Source: Micrasema longulum (taxonomy: Eukaryota; Arthropoda; Insecta; Trichoptera; Brachycentridae). From it: a stretch of 64,000 nt of DNA. The stretch spans positions 186,001 through 250,000 of the forward strand of contig JAGVSM010001158.1 in NCBI GenBank assembly GCA_022494885.1. Direction: 5' to 3'. Positions 44,940-56,843 of the stretch are shown piece after piece; position 1 is the first letter of the stretch; each line of letters opens with the position of its first letter. The notes under the pieces were generated by a model. That model was not told the DNA's origin, searched no databases, and was given only the letters and a program-made list of their open reading frames with translations. A program made the position numbers and the translations under genes.

Positions 44940-45405
44940 TAAATTTGGAGAAATAAAACGTATACTTTGTTTTTTGATACAATCACTTTATTTTTACCAA
45001 CTAGTTTCGGTAACCAACTGTTACCTTCTTCAGGATATTTTTATAACTAAACATACATAAAAAAACAGTGAACAAATTAGTGGGTGTCGATAAGGATAAA
45101 GGAGGGGGTAATTGTGTTTAAGGTGGGGGAAGGGAAGGGAAGAGGGTAATTGCGTTCAGGGTACGTATTTCACAATGTTTTAGAAAATATATATTAAGAC
45201 ACACTAATCTGTATTTCACTGACAGTTTTTTATACATTTTTGCTTTGCTGGCCGTACTCGCCAATATCATATTTTTAATATTTTCTGCAATAACTTTGTG
45301 TATCATTTTAAATTAAATTTGGAGAAATAAAACAAAGTATAAGTTTTATTTTTCCAAATTTAATTTAAAACGATACACAAAGTTATTGCAGAAAATATTA
45401 AAAAT
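44940..45405 (-). mobile_element. Penelope-like terminal repeat region with inverted duplication
   Basis: On the minus strand AAAGTATACGTTTTATTTCT then CCAAATTTAA (near 44970-44942) recurs about 370 bp away (45340-45310), as direct terminal repeats would. Between them lie a short frame (KVIAENIKNMILASTASK) and the hammerhead-like motif at 44995-45034. In addition, 45271-45333 and 45343-45405 form a 63-bp inverted repeat with 2 mismatches and a 9-base spacer. Partial and inverted repeats are typical of Penelope insertions. Confidence 0.55.
44995..45034 (-). ncRNA. Hammerhead-like ribozyme motif, best copy
   Basis: Minus strand: CCTGAAGA (CTGANGA box intact), stem II GGTAAC / AGTTG / GTTACC (6 bp perfect), then GAAAC, a short TAGTTG, and GGTA with a GUA triplet. 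All conserved boxes of a minimal hammerhead are present. Stem III would be only two pairs (AC/GT), as in the Penelope-type ribozymes, which may need to act as dimers. Activity untested. Confidence 0.6.
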
Positions 45406-45419
45406 ACCTAATAATTTTT

Positions 45420-46975
45420 TTTTTATATAATACAAATATCTTACAAACATCTATGTCCATGTGTTATTGGTTATTCACGCAATAATTTCTAATCAACTTC
45501 AAAATAAACAATTTATCAATTTCTCTTAATTTAATTCATAGAATAAGTAAAAAGTTTAAAATTATTATTTTTTTTTACTTACGCACCCACACACACGCAT
45601 CCTCTCCCTCTTCCATTTGCACATGCTCATGCACACCCTCCCTCACTCATTCACACATACACACATTCACATACACACATTCACATACACACATTCACAT
45701 ACACACATGAACACAAACGTCACACACATACAATTATGTAAACTCTTGTCTTATATATTATGTATTTTGATGTACAGTGTAATTGTAATTGGCTTTAGTA
45801 TTGTTAATGTATTTCTACGATTTTTTTTATGTAATAGATTTAGAAAATAAAATAAATAATTATTTTATAAAATAAGTTTTGGAATAAACAAACTTTTTGA
45901 TTAATTATTTTTGACTATCGTACGTTTTTACCGTTGTTTAAAATAAAATAAAAATACACAAATAAATTGAAACACTCATTTAAAATGCTAAGGAGTCACA
46001 CAAACTGTTATAATGTTCTGAGAAGTCACGTTTGATTTGCAGATTTAAGTTTATATATTTTTTTACGTACATTCAAAAAAACTTAATTGAACAAGATATG
46101 AAATTTTAAAATATCGATATGTTTTGTTTCCCTTTTTACAAAAATAGCCTTTTCAAATAAAATTTCGCAAACTCGGTCACAAAGCCGTTTGTAATAAAAG
46201 TATTGCCAAAATTTCCATTACTGCGCCACAATCGAGGCGTCTATCACACGTTTTTCAGTTTATTACTTCGGCGTCGGCGTCGCGCCCCCCGCAAAAAGTA
46301 TGAAATTGATTGACTACCCTTCTGTCATGTTCTGATAGACGAACATTCTATCAGTTATACGCTGAAACGAGAATGAGTGTTGTGGAAAAATTTAAAATCA
46401 TTTTGCTGCTTGAACCATGAACACAAAATCGGAGTGTATTTGTTAGTATATAAATCTATCGACTGTGGTGTTACTAACGAGATATTTTCCACACTTTTTT
46501 AATGTTGAAATACGTTTATTCATTTTTTTGAGCTGACAAAATCGGTGTTTGTTTGATTTATTGACGTTTCTATTACATTATAAATTATTATTATGGATTT
46601 AATGTGAATTCTTATAAGCTTATTTACAAATAAATGCTAATAAAGGTTTTTACTTACAGCTTTTTATTAAATTTGGTATTTTTTTTAATGTCCAACGGTA
46701 TTCTATATTTACCTAAAAGCCTTCTTAAATAACTCTTATTTTTATAAACTTTGAATTTATTCATATTATATTTAATCTACTTATTTATTTTGGTATACAA
46801 TTTTTATTTATAAAACAATAAAATATATTTTTATATATTATATTTAAATAAATTTTTATTCTAATCTATTTATATTATTGTGTATCTTAATGGTTTATGA
46901 CGTCTTTTTACAATAACGTCTTTTGTATTTTCACTGAATAATATTCCTAAAATTACAAAAAAATGTATTTTGCAT
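45420..46975. other. AT-rich with a 16-bp minisatellite; no gene
   Basis: ACACACATTCACATAC-type 16-bp units repeat about three and a half times at 45651-45709, within a CA/CT-rich stretch 45580-45735. AAAATAAAATAAATAATT near 45845 could be a LINE tail. 46180-46400 is less AT-rich but unassigned. Confidence 0.5.
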
Positions 46976-46979
46976 TTCC

Positions 46980-48270
46980 AATCTTCTATATATAAAAAGG
47001 GATGTTTGCATGTGTGTCCTCGATAGACTGAATAAGAACCGATTTATGTGCGGTTTTCAGCAAAGTGATAAACTTTGCAATGGCATATTTATAGTTTTTA
47101 AAATCTTCAATCTGTTTAGTAGAAAAAAGTAAGGAGCGTAAATGTTTTATTCATCGTTCATCAGGTCTGCATTCGACGAGAATGCATATATAAAAAATAA
47201 AAGGATGTTGTTTACATATCTATTAAAAAAGTTTTTTTCTTATTTTTACAAACAACATTCGTTTTGTATGGGTCCCAATCAGATTTATTCCTTAAATTTC
47301 TTAAATTTTCCACCCATTTATTTCTTTTTAGTGGATTTTCAGTAATGATAAAACTGACATTAAATATATTTTTTAATGTCGCATTTCTACATAAAATGCA
47401 CCCCTATCGGTAGAATAAGAGGGTTGGCAAAAAAAAATAATATTTGAAAATTAATTATTTCATGTTGTGGAATTCAAATATAAACAAGCACCTAAGTACC
47501 TATTTAAATTTAATATTTGAATATAAAGTATTTTAAGACTAAGAATTCAATCATAAACAAGTACATAAGTTCCTACTTATCAACGAAAAGTTAGGTTATC
47601 TTTTTTCCTCTTATCCGAACAGTTTTTGCAAGCTTTCACACACAATCAGGCATTTGGGTTTCAAGTGAATTATCAAGGTCACGTCAAAACCGGCTGGCGG
47701 TTAAAGAACGACTAAATACGCATTGGTCATGACTGAACATTGGATATTAGGGAGCATTTCATAATTTCAGAGGGCTCAGGGTGCGTCTATGTGTTCTAAT
47801 AGGTGAATGGTTTTATTTAAGAAAACCAAACCTGCTTCTTTGGATACGCTAAAGCATTATAAACTTGAAAATGTTTTATTTTGAGAGAAAACGCTGGGTT
47901 ATGGCATTATAAATATTTACCATCGGCGTATCTTAATATTTTAGCTTCATTGATGGTTTTCAGTTTATTATGGGAACTAGAACCATAAAAAAACTCTCAA
48001 AAACGTCCAGTTTTATCTGCAATCTTCGGGGGCACGGTATATTATTTTTGAAAATAAAACAAAACGTACCGATACAGAAAAATTCATACTGATACTCTGT
48101 TATAAGAAATAAGAAAATCGATTCAGTTTTGAGGTGTGGAAAATAGGACAACGAACTGTCGATTTTATCTTTTTTAGTTAGGCATAAAAGGTCTGAAATG
48201 CAGTCGTCTTTTTTAAATAGCATCAGAAAGGCATCTTCAAGACAGTGACTGGAATTTTTTATTTTTTAAA
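46980..48270 (+). mobile_element. Element E, copy 2 (interrupted; remainder at 49391-49545)
   Basis: GATGTTTGCATGTGTGTCCT, CGATTTATGTGCGG, AGAGGGCTCAGGGTGCGTCT (47769-47788), AACGTACCGATACAGAAAA and AAAGGTCTGAAATGCAG match copy 1 (15245-16695) in order. The match breaks at about 48270 and resumes at 49391 (ACAATTTATG, ACACAAAAATAAT), ending near 49545. The 1.1 kb between is a later LINE-derived insertion. Confidence 0.8.
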
Positions 48271-48600
48271 AGTTTTATTCAGTTTCACAAATCAGTAACA
48301 TGCATAATTGTATTTTTGTTCCCGCAAAGCCGAAGCTTGTCTGCGGGTTACATTACATATTTTCTTTTAAATGTATAAGTAGGTACATAGTTTAATAATA
48401 AATGAAGAATAAAATATATTTATATGCACGCTTAAGTTTCACTTGCTGTTTTTAATAATTTTTCGACTATTTTTTTTTAATGAAATTTGGTTTTTTTCCT
48501 CACAGTTTTCAGCTGGTATTAAATTGTACAGTTTTGGTACTACACTACCGATTGTTCTATCTCCATAATAGTTCTTCTGTCGTGGCACCGCCATCTGCTG
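48271..48600 (-). pseudogene. LINE C-terminus and 3' end, minus strand
   Basis: Minus strand: YGDRTIGSVVPKLYNLIPAE, NCEEKNQISL, KKNSRKIIKNSK then stop. The 'P.LYN.IP' box close to the C-terminus is the LINE landmark. The 3' part contains CTTCGGCTTTGCGGGAAC and ends in GAATAAAACTTTT at 48271. It faces the plus-strand LINE that follows. Confidence 0.65.
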
Positions 48601-48670
48601 TGCCGATACTTGTCAGGTCACGATCTGGTGGGTTACTTTGGATTTAAAACTGCAATCGAGGAAATGATCT

Positions 48671-49390
48671 GTGATTATCTTGTCATCGCATACCCTCACA
48701 ATTAATAATTTAAATATAAATTCGGTGGATAAAATAAAATATCTCGGGGTTTATTTGAATTTCAAAACACATTCCCAATATGTAACAAAAAAAAAATCAT
48801 TCATGGGAAGATTGCAAAATGTAATGAATGTAAAGAGTAGTTTTCTTATTTATAAAACAATCATATGTCCACATATAAATTACTGTTCTTCTATTTTTTT
48901 TATGAAAAAAATACAAATTCTTCAAATTAAGGCGATGAGGATTATACTCAAAAGAAATTTCTATTCTTATGTAGAAAAAATGCACAAAAAATTTGGCTTG
49001 CTCACAGTAAAGCAGCAAATCAAATATAATGTAGCAATTTTTATGCATAAAATAATTAAGGGAATGAATAAAATAATTAAGGGGATGAATAAAATAAAAA
49101 CAACAATAAAATTTAAAGAACAATGTCATACATATGAAACAAGGGATAAAAAAAGATAGGATTACCAATGAGGAGAAAAACAGAATCTCAAAACTCATTG
49201 TACAAAGGATTGAAGCTATACAATGAGTTACCTGAAGAAATAAAGGAGATAAAAAAGATCGAAATATTTTTAATTAATTTGAAAAGATATGTTATTGAGA
49301 AATTTTGATAAAAAAAATTGTAATGTTATTAAAAATTAATTTTTGTTTTTTAAAATGTTATGAACTAACTTAAAAAGCATAAATAAATTA
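48671..49390 (+). pseudogene. LINE, post-RT region to 3' end, plus strand
   Basis: The frame reads VDKIKYLGVYLNFK, SFLIYKTIICPHINYCSS, QILQIKAMRIILKRNFYSYV, KFGLLTVKQQIKYN and an in-frame duplication of IIKGMNK. After a frame change come SLYKGLKLYNELPEEIKEI and LKRYVIEKF with a stop. YLGV, the 'ICPHINYCSS' block and the LYNELP box are diagnostic of Jockey/CR1-like ORF2. The tail is GCATAAATAAATTA at about 49377-49390. Truncated at the 5' side. Confidence 0.85.
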
Positions 49391-49559
49391 ACAATTTATG
49401 TAATCCGAAACACAAAAATAATAATGTTTACGTTATTTATCTAATTTTAACCAAGTACAATTATTTATATCAAACTTTCATTAGTGTTCATTTAATATAT
49501 ATATACAAGTATGTACTCAAATTTAGCAATGGTAAAGAGTTTCCAGGTTTAGCTTGTAA

Positions 49560-49870
49560 CTATGTATTTAAAAAAGAATTACGAATGTTATTTTTAACGT
49601 ATTTGTTAAATACTTTGTATTCCTGAGTGCACTTTTTGTCTTTTTTATAATTTTTCTTAGTTTTGGCCTTATGGCCTATTCACTTTTAAATGTTTATCTG
49701 TAAATATAAGGGTCTCGTACTGTTGTTTTTAATTTTGGAATTCAGATATTATCAATTATTCTAGGTTTCGTTATTACATTTTGTGACCTAGAAACATTGT
49801 AAAATGTGTTTCCTTATGGAATTGGAATTTAAAAAAAGATTTTTAAAAACGATTTTAGGTCTTGAACCCT
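49560..49870 (-). pseudogene. LINE C-terminus fragment (family K), decayed
   Basis: Minus strand CTAGGTCACAAAATGTAAT, AACCTAGAATAATTGATAA and ATTCCAAAATTAAAAAC parallel the plus-strand copy at 25085-25165 (RSQNV.T.PR...IPKLKT). Later TVRDPYIYR and SALRNTKYL also fit. Several stops. Confidence 0.6.
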
Positions 49871-50157
49871 GAATTTTTAAACAGTTCGACAGTGGGAAAA
49901 GTAGATGGTAATAGAATTTTTATATTTATTTTGGTGTATCAGTATTGTCAGTAAAATATTTGTTTTAAATGCGCCGTTAATGTACATACTCGTATGTAAA
50001 AATCTAACATTTTTCATAAAATAATATTTATTTATTTTAAATATTTTTATTAATATACACGTCACGCAGTGCCTTTTACCTTACAAAGATACATATTTAA
50101 AAGAATATGAACACTTCAATATAATGTAAAAAACATAAAAATTAAGTTGAAAAGTAT
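49871..50157. other. AT-rich, no feature
   Basis: Nothing recognised. Confidence 0.5.
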
Positions 50158-50345
50158 TATTTTATTTTATTTTTATTTGGGAAATCTACAGTTCTACATA
50201 CATATTTATAGTAAAAAACAGATATAGTCCATACACTCAGAACTAATAACAGATTTCTACAAAGTATACAAAGTTAGTAAAGAAAACGTACTACATATTA
50301 AATAAATACATATAAGTTAATACATATAAAAATGTTATTTTCATG
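50158..50345 (-). mobile_element. LINE 3' end (family Z), minus strand
   Basis: The reverse complement of 63673-63870 almost base for base: TTATTTGGGAAATC.ACAGTT, CTACATACATATTTA, ACAGATATAGT, CTCAGAACTAATAACAGATT and TACAAAGTTAGTAAAGAAAA. A tail of AAATAAAATAAAATAATA lies at 50158-50175 on the minus strand. Confidence 0.8.
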
Positions 50346-51224
50346 TTGGTACTCGTAAATATTTTTCAAAAATCAAAGTTTTTTTTTAAGAACAGTAAGT
50401 TATTGTAAATTAGGCGTTTTTAGAACAAGGACAATATGTTTCATAAATACTATAACATAGCAGTTTCGTATAAAAAACACATTTAGATACAGAAAAAAAA
50501 ATTAAACCATGTGTGCCGATAAAATTTTTAAAAGAAAATAATTTTGTTATTTACCTAAACAGTGTTTTCTAAAGGGAGAACAAATAAAAAATCTACCTAA
50601 GAAACCGGAAATATATAATTTTATAGGAGTATACGCGTAAAGAATACAACTTCTAAAACCAGTCGTTAACTCTATTTTCCCCTTAAATGTGACTTAAACC
50701 CATTTAGAAAGCGTATTTATAGTGATAACTGTAAATTTAAGTATTTCTCAAAAACTTACCCTTAGCTCATTGTTTGACTTTTTAAATTAAATCACGCGCG
50801 CGCCGTGTAATGTTTATGGGAAAGATGGCTGCGCCATACAACTGTCCTCTGTAAACACAAAATGCAAATTTTAGTGCCGGGAGAATGTGTTTTGTTGGGC
50901 GACCTGCTTAATGCAGCGCTCTTATTCCCTACGGAGGCATTTCAATGCAAATTGGAGTAAATGGAGTAAACTCATTGGAGATTTTCTGTGCCAAGTCGCT
51001 ATCTGATTCATCATCATACTAATTGTTCGTAAGGGCGGATTGCTAAGGGTAGTTGAACAGGTCATCAAATCTCGGAAGTTACGAGGTTCAATTTAATTCA
51101 AAGTTAAAATCACAGATTATTTTAAGAAACGTCTCATAGTACGCGATTAAGTTATTTATCATTCAACGGCTCGAGGAATGTTCCTCTGAAGTTTTGCGGT
51201 CTGACCCTAAAACACGTGTTATGA
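50346..51224. other. No recognised gene; GC-richer unique patch
   Basis: 50770-51000 contains ACGCGCGCGCCGTG, AAAGATGGCTGCGCCA and a GCAGCGCTC stretch. It looks like low-copy DNA rather than a repeat, and AAGATGGCTGC is a common promoter-type motif (YY1-like). No gene start can be supported. Confidence 0.35.
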
Positions 51225-53100
51225 CAATGTGATCAAAAAATAAGGCGAAATTATTTATGACTTACAATCTTTATTTATTCTCCTAAATCTATTTCATCGC
51301 CATCAAAGTATTTCTCTACCGATACAGTACACGCATGCCAACGTTTTTTTTTTCGTTTCTCAAAACAACTGCTGTGGTAGATTTTTGGAATGGCCTTTAA
51401 GCGCGCAGGGATTCGGTTTTTATGTCTGAAATCGTGTAAAAACGGTGTTCCCGGAGCAGTATCTTAAGCTTAAGGAATAGCCAAAAGTCATGCGGTGCTA
51501 AATCAGGCCAATACGATGATTGAATAAAATAAAGACAAATATTAAATATAATTTTAACTACAACATACATTAAATAAATACCAGAGTATCAAATAATTTA
51601 ACTTGCGAACAACCTAGGACCAACAGAAAAAGAAACAGTTTTTTGTATACACCAATAAATTTTTACAATTCACTTTCTAATGACCTACAAAATATACAAA
51701 ATATTTATGTACTTAAAAAACACCTAAATAAAACAGTTCTTACAGCCCGTTTGATGAGTGATTTGTGATGTGATGTTATTTTATCGACTTTTTATTTAAA
51801 CTGTTGTATAATAACGATTTTTAATTTCTTACATTTGATTAGCTGGACATTTATAATTAAGTTGTTTTAGTTCTTCTTTTTTATGATATTGTTTTATTAG
51901 TATAGGACTATTTATGCTCTAAAGATAGAAAATCTCCATCTTATAACAGGCTGTGCCATGTTAGATGGAGACTATCATAAACAGAGAACACTCCGTTTTC
52001 ATTTTACATTAATTGGTTTTATATAGATTCCCTGTTATTAAGTATGTATATTATTTTTTGCAATAAATTTATAAATAAATATATATATATATATAAACCA
52101 TACCAGCACTTTTTCTGATTCGGAATATTTCGTACAAATAAAATATGTAATGTAATGTAATATGTAAACTTTAAAAACCTTGTATTTTTTCATAAATAAA
52201 TAAAAAAAATTGTAAAACAATATGAGTTGAGTTTTTAGTCAAATGATCTCGAAGCACCAATGCAGTGTAAAATGGTGCATTATCGTGGTGCTAAAACCAA
52301 GAGTTGCCTGCCCATTATTCTGGTCCCTCTTTGTGAATAACTTCACGTAAATGTTGCAAAACACTCAAATAATATTTCTTGTTAACAGTTTGGCCCGGTG
52401 GAAGAAATTCATAATTCACCACACCACGATAATCGAAGAAAGGGCATTGGCGCGATCTTTTCAGTTTAGACTCACCTTTTGCGCGGTATTTGCCTGATTG
52501 GTCTGTTTTTTTCCGGGTCGTATGCATTATGCATAGATCCAAGTCTCATTTTCAGTTATCATCCATTTTATGTTATCCTGATAGTCAGAAAGCATTGGAA
52601 AGCGTTTCACAGACTTCAACGCAACGCTGGTTTTCCAAAAAATTAAGTATTTTTGACACCAAACGAGCTTTAATTTTTTTCAAGCACTGAGCATTTTTAA
52701 AATGGTATGGACTGACCCAAATCAAATGTTTACAGTATCAAAGAGGTTTTTAACTGTAAATTGACAATTTTTGAGCACCAAATCATTGATTTCCTTGACG
52801 TGGTAATCATCAGATGTTGATGTTGATGGTCGTCCAAGGCGATGTTTGTCTTAACGCTTTCTTTGTCTTCTTTGAATTATTTATACCACTTGTAAACATT
52901 TTTTTGTGCCATAAACTAATCACCGAAAGCTTTCTGCGACGTTTTTATCGTTACTGCATCAGAAATTTCATTCTGCAAACAAAATTAGCTAAATTAACTT
53001 TTTACTGTTCGCAAAACATGTGCGTAATTATTGGACAAATGCAGATATTGATGTGAAATTTGGCAAAAATATCAGTAACAGTACAGAATCGAAGACCCCG
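51225..53100 (-). mobile_element. mariner element C, split by a LINE
   Basis: A mariner-type transposase gene can be followed on the minus strand from about 53019 to 51275: LANFVCRMKFLMQ, WITENETWIYA (first catalytic Asp of the usual GDETW is Asn), FDYRGVVNYEFLPPGQ, VNKKYYLSVLQHLREVI, HHDNAPFYTALVLRDHL (second Asp), [insertion], YWPDLAPHDFWLF (third Asp), ESLRALKAIPKIYHS, KRWHACTVSVEKYFDGDEID. Family length is about 345 residues and nearly all of it is represented. Frameshifts, stops and the D-to-N change show it is inactive. The 3' end is near CTTATTTTTTGATCACATTG (51244-51225). Confidence 0.92.
51523..52208 (+). mobile_element. LINE 3' end inserted into mariner C
   Basis: Frame around 51650: INFYNSLSNDLQNIQNI, YVLKKHLNKTVLTARL and a stop, the 'FYNSLP' style C-terminus of a Jockey-like LINE, then a 3' untranslated part with AGGCTGTGCCATGTTAG, ending CATAAATAAATAAAAAAA at 52208. 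ATTG is repeated on both sides (51519-51522 and 52209-52212). Removing 51523-52212 restores a continuous transposase reading, which fixes the insertion boundaries to the base. Confidence 0.88.
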
Positions 53101-53119
53101 CGTATTTGAAATAAAAAAA

Positions 53120-53589
53120 TTACAACTAATTTTTTTGTCACAGTAGTATGTAATATTGTAAAGAAAGGTTTTTTCAGCTTGTTTCCACTTGGGTCTCAAG
53201 TGTATATATTATACAATAATTACACGAGTATCGCTTTATTTATAAATGGATTATCATAATATAAACTTGTGTATGTATACAATGAATATAATTCAGTAAG
53301 TAGTGTGTCCTTATTAGACCGAACACGAATCTTTCAAGGATAACCACTAGTAACTAGTAACACACTTGGGACGTAGAGCTGATCAGTTGATCAGTAAACC
53401 GATATCGAATCATAGACAGTAATATTGTAAAGGGCCTCATAGGGAATATTAATAATGTTTTATTTTGCTTACATTATTATTTCAATACAAATCTGCCTAC
53501 AATTTTGCCCCAAAAACTTAAGAGGGTATTTATTGCAAGATCATTTTGATGAATAATTAAACTTTTTTTTTAATTCACTCTCTCCACAA
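53120..53589. other. No recognised feature
   Basis: AT-rich, unassigned. Confidence 0.5.
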
Positions 53590-54270
53590 AATTTACTTTT
53601 TACTGTCTTGTTTTCCGCACATCAAAACTGAACCGACTTTGTTGTTTTTTTAAGAAAGAGTGTCAAAAAAAAACTTTACGTGTCAGAACCTTTTGCGTTT
53701 TTCAAATTTACTTATAATATTTGCATACCGTACGTCCGAAGACAGCAGATAAAACTGGGCTCTTCTTAAAACAGGGTTCTCGGATGGTTTGTTTTGTATA
53801 TAACAGATATCGATATAATTTTTGTCCGATTACTTTTCTTTCCCATCTTTCCCTCGACCCATCTTTATGGTACCTACCTGACATCAATATTGAAGAAATA
53901 CAAAATTAAAACATTTGGATATGGAACAAAACAAAATAACATTTTGACATAACACGTTAGATTGGATATTTTTTTTATTCATCGCGCGTCGTTCTTTAGT
54001 CATCAAAAGTGAAGAACATTCTCATTGTATCAAAAGTAGGTCCATATCATTGTTTCTTTCCTTTCCTAAAATATTTCCAACCTTTTACAAAACTGAATAA
54101 AATAATGTTTTTCGCAACAGTCCGCTTTTCGTTAACATGGTTCTAGTTACTATAATAAACAAGTTATCAATAAAACAAAACAATAAAAACATGTCAATGG
54201 TAAATATCTATGCCGTGTGAAGAAAAAAATATTAATTTAGTGCCAAAATCCAGAGAAAAAATACACATGC
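53590..54270 (-). mobile_element. Element E, copy 3, reversed and partial
   Basis: TTTTCCGCACATCAAAACTG, CCGAAGACAGCAGATAAAAC, ATGGTTCTAGTTACTATAAT, ATGGTAAATATCTAT and GTGCCAAAATCCAGAGAAAA are reverse-complement relatives of blocks in copies 1 and 2 (48000-48170, 47885-47990, 16140-16220). About 330 bp (roughly 53770-54105) between two blocks is not found in the other copies and may be a further insertion. Confidence 0.65.
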
Positions 54271-56840
54271 AAAAAGAGAGATTTCAAATCTGAAAAATGG
54301 AATATTTATAGGTAAATGCTTCAATCATTTATAGTTGAAGTCAAATGTGATAATATATCAATATTGATAACTCTCGAGTGGGTTAAATCCAGCTTTTGCG
54401 TACAAAAATTATAAAAAACTCAAAATATTGCTGATTATTTTTTTTTAAATATACTATTACTTCTTCTAAGTAAAAAAATATTTTTGTCCACACAATCATA
54501 TGTATTCTATGGACAAAAATGTACAGTTTTTAAAAATCGCTATGAACATAAATGGGTACCATTTTAAAAATTAGCGAGCCATGGACCGTAAATATGTATC
54601 TCTTATTATGAGAAAAAAATTACAAACGCGAAAAAATATAAATTGTCCAAATGTATACACCATTTGCCCCACTTGCTATACGTAGAGAGGAAGGAGGCGT
54701 TAAATATGTATCGGAATTTAAACTATGGATGAAATGTTTCGTATGTTATTAAAACTAAAATCATAAGACTGATTACGAATATAAATGCTCTAACATGCTT
54801 GCACGCCCCCGCCTTAACCTCTTTAGGATTAAAAAAACTGATTCAGTTCAATACCCCCGCCCGTATTGGTAATACACGTTAAAAACAGCTGTTATTTATA
54901 TGAACTGATAATGACAATGAATAAATTAGCAAGAGTGAAGTAATATAAAGAACTGGTGTAAAAAAGAAAAGCTCTTAGCTCAAAACGCCTTGTATTAAAA
55001 CTATTTTCCTTAGCATTTTTGGCGAAGTTCCAAGTACTGAATCGCAACAGGTGATTAAATTTTCTCGTAACATTTAAGTCTGCTTTTTATCTCATTAAAA
55101 CTTGTCTTGCGAATTTATTTATTTAGTCGTTTATTATTTGATATAAGTTTTTTTAGATTCATCGATTGTATCAAATGTATGAAAAGTTCGGGATCCACGA
55201 TGATATTACATGAAGGGATAAGTACGGCATAGAAACTGGGATCAAGAAAGAATTTCAGAAAGAGGAATATATAAAATCCAGGGAAAAGAGGAAATGTATG
55301 ACAGGAGGGGATTTTAGGGATAAATAATAATATTTCAGGTATATTAGTATTCTTACAAAGTGAGTAATAAGGATGGTACCTTTTACTTAAATATTTAAAT
55401 GTATATTTGTATGTGTCTGGGTTTATGAAGAATACAGTTCTATTTATGAATTAGATCCAGAATCCTGAATGAATTGAGAAACGTTCGCATCGTGAAAGTT
55501 GATTTCATTTTTAATTATTTTTTAATACGTAGTTTTATACGTTTGGATAATCGATATACGCTGCGTTGTATTTATCGATGCAATGCTCTATGCACCATCG
55601 GGTTCGGGTAAGGGTGGAATAATTTTGATAATTAAAATCCATTTTTCTGTCCTTCATTTTTCGCACCAAATTGTGCAAACGATACTTCTCAAAAAGATTC
55701 TCCATCAGTTTTGAAATATCTGTAAATCTTCATTAAACCTTTATAGCCTTAATTAAGTTCTTGTCTAAAGAGATTCGGACAAACTCAAACACTTTGAATT
55801 TTTAATAATTTATAAGAATCTTATGAGTATTTTTTTTAAATTAGAAAACATTTTAAATTTATTTGAGATTATTCCCAAGGGGTTTTCACTCACTAAAACA
55901 ATATTTGGACATCTATTATATACAAATCAGAATAAAAATTGGGTTGTATTTTAAATAAACAACTTAATTGAAAATATAATAAAAATCCGTTTTTTACATT
56001 CTAAGCTCAATAGTTTTGTATGTTTTTGTCCAAATTTATAAATTAACACTAAAAGTTAAGCAAAATGGAAAAGTATGATGTAAAATCTTTACCATTTTGT
56101 TTTACTTTCGGAACTCATTTTCAAATTTGGAAAAAAACGGACACAACTTATTTTAACACATAATAAACAGTCTCAGGATCAAGTAAAGTAATATTATTTA
56201 TTCAAAATACTTCTTCAAATAAATAGTTTTTGAATTCACAGGGTATCTTCTTCTTATATTTCGAAATTGGTACTCTAAATCCTTTTAGCAACTTTTTTAT
56301 TAATTTTTAAAATCACAACTCATAATAGTATATCACATACCACTGGTCTCTAACCATCAGACTTTTGAACTATGATTTTCTTGTACAACAAAAGTTTAGC
56401 CGGGAAAAATCACAAACTTATGTTTTAAAATTTGTTTTACGTCCAATTTATAAAATACTGCTACAAAGTTTTGATTAAAAAAATATCGTGTTTTATAAAA
56501 TACATTCGAACGCTCTTTTTACTGATTTATTCGTAAAATAGCAACTAATGTTTATGAATATTTTTGCTGTATTCATTTACCTACTTCTACTGTACCATTT
56601 AAATGTATAATCGTACATGCCCTTCGATTCTGTCTGCTTTCAATATTACTAGACCATACAAAAATACCGCAAAGTAAAATAAAACTTTGTTCTTTACATA
56701 CTCAAAGATGTCGCAAAAGCGATGAAGCCGGTCACTGTTTTTTTCAAATTTGTAGATTAAAGCACACTCGTCTTTTATTTCTATAGTCAAAAGTATGTAA
56801 GTACGTTTTTATACTAATAAAATAAAATATGTATTTTTTT
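54271..56840. other. No recognised feature over 2.5 kb
   Basis: AT-rich. An imperfect inverted pair (AAAGTTAAGCAAAATGG / CCATTTTGTTTTACTTT) lies at 56052-56108. No coding or repeat match seen. Confidence 0.45.
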
Positions 56841-56843
56841 ATT

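Noticed and set aside
45651..45709. CRISPR-like array
   Set aside because: 16-bp units without spacers in eukaryotic DNA; a simple minisatellite.
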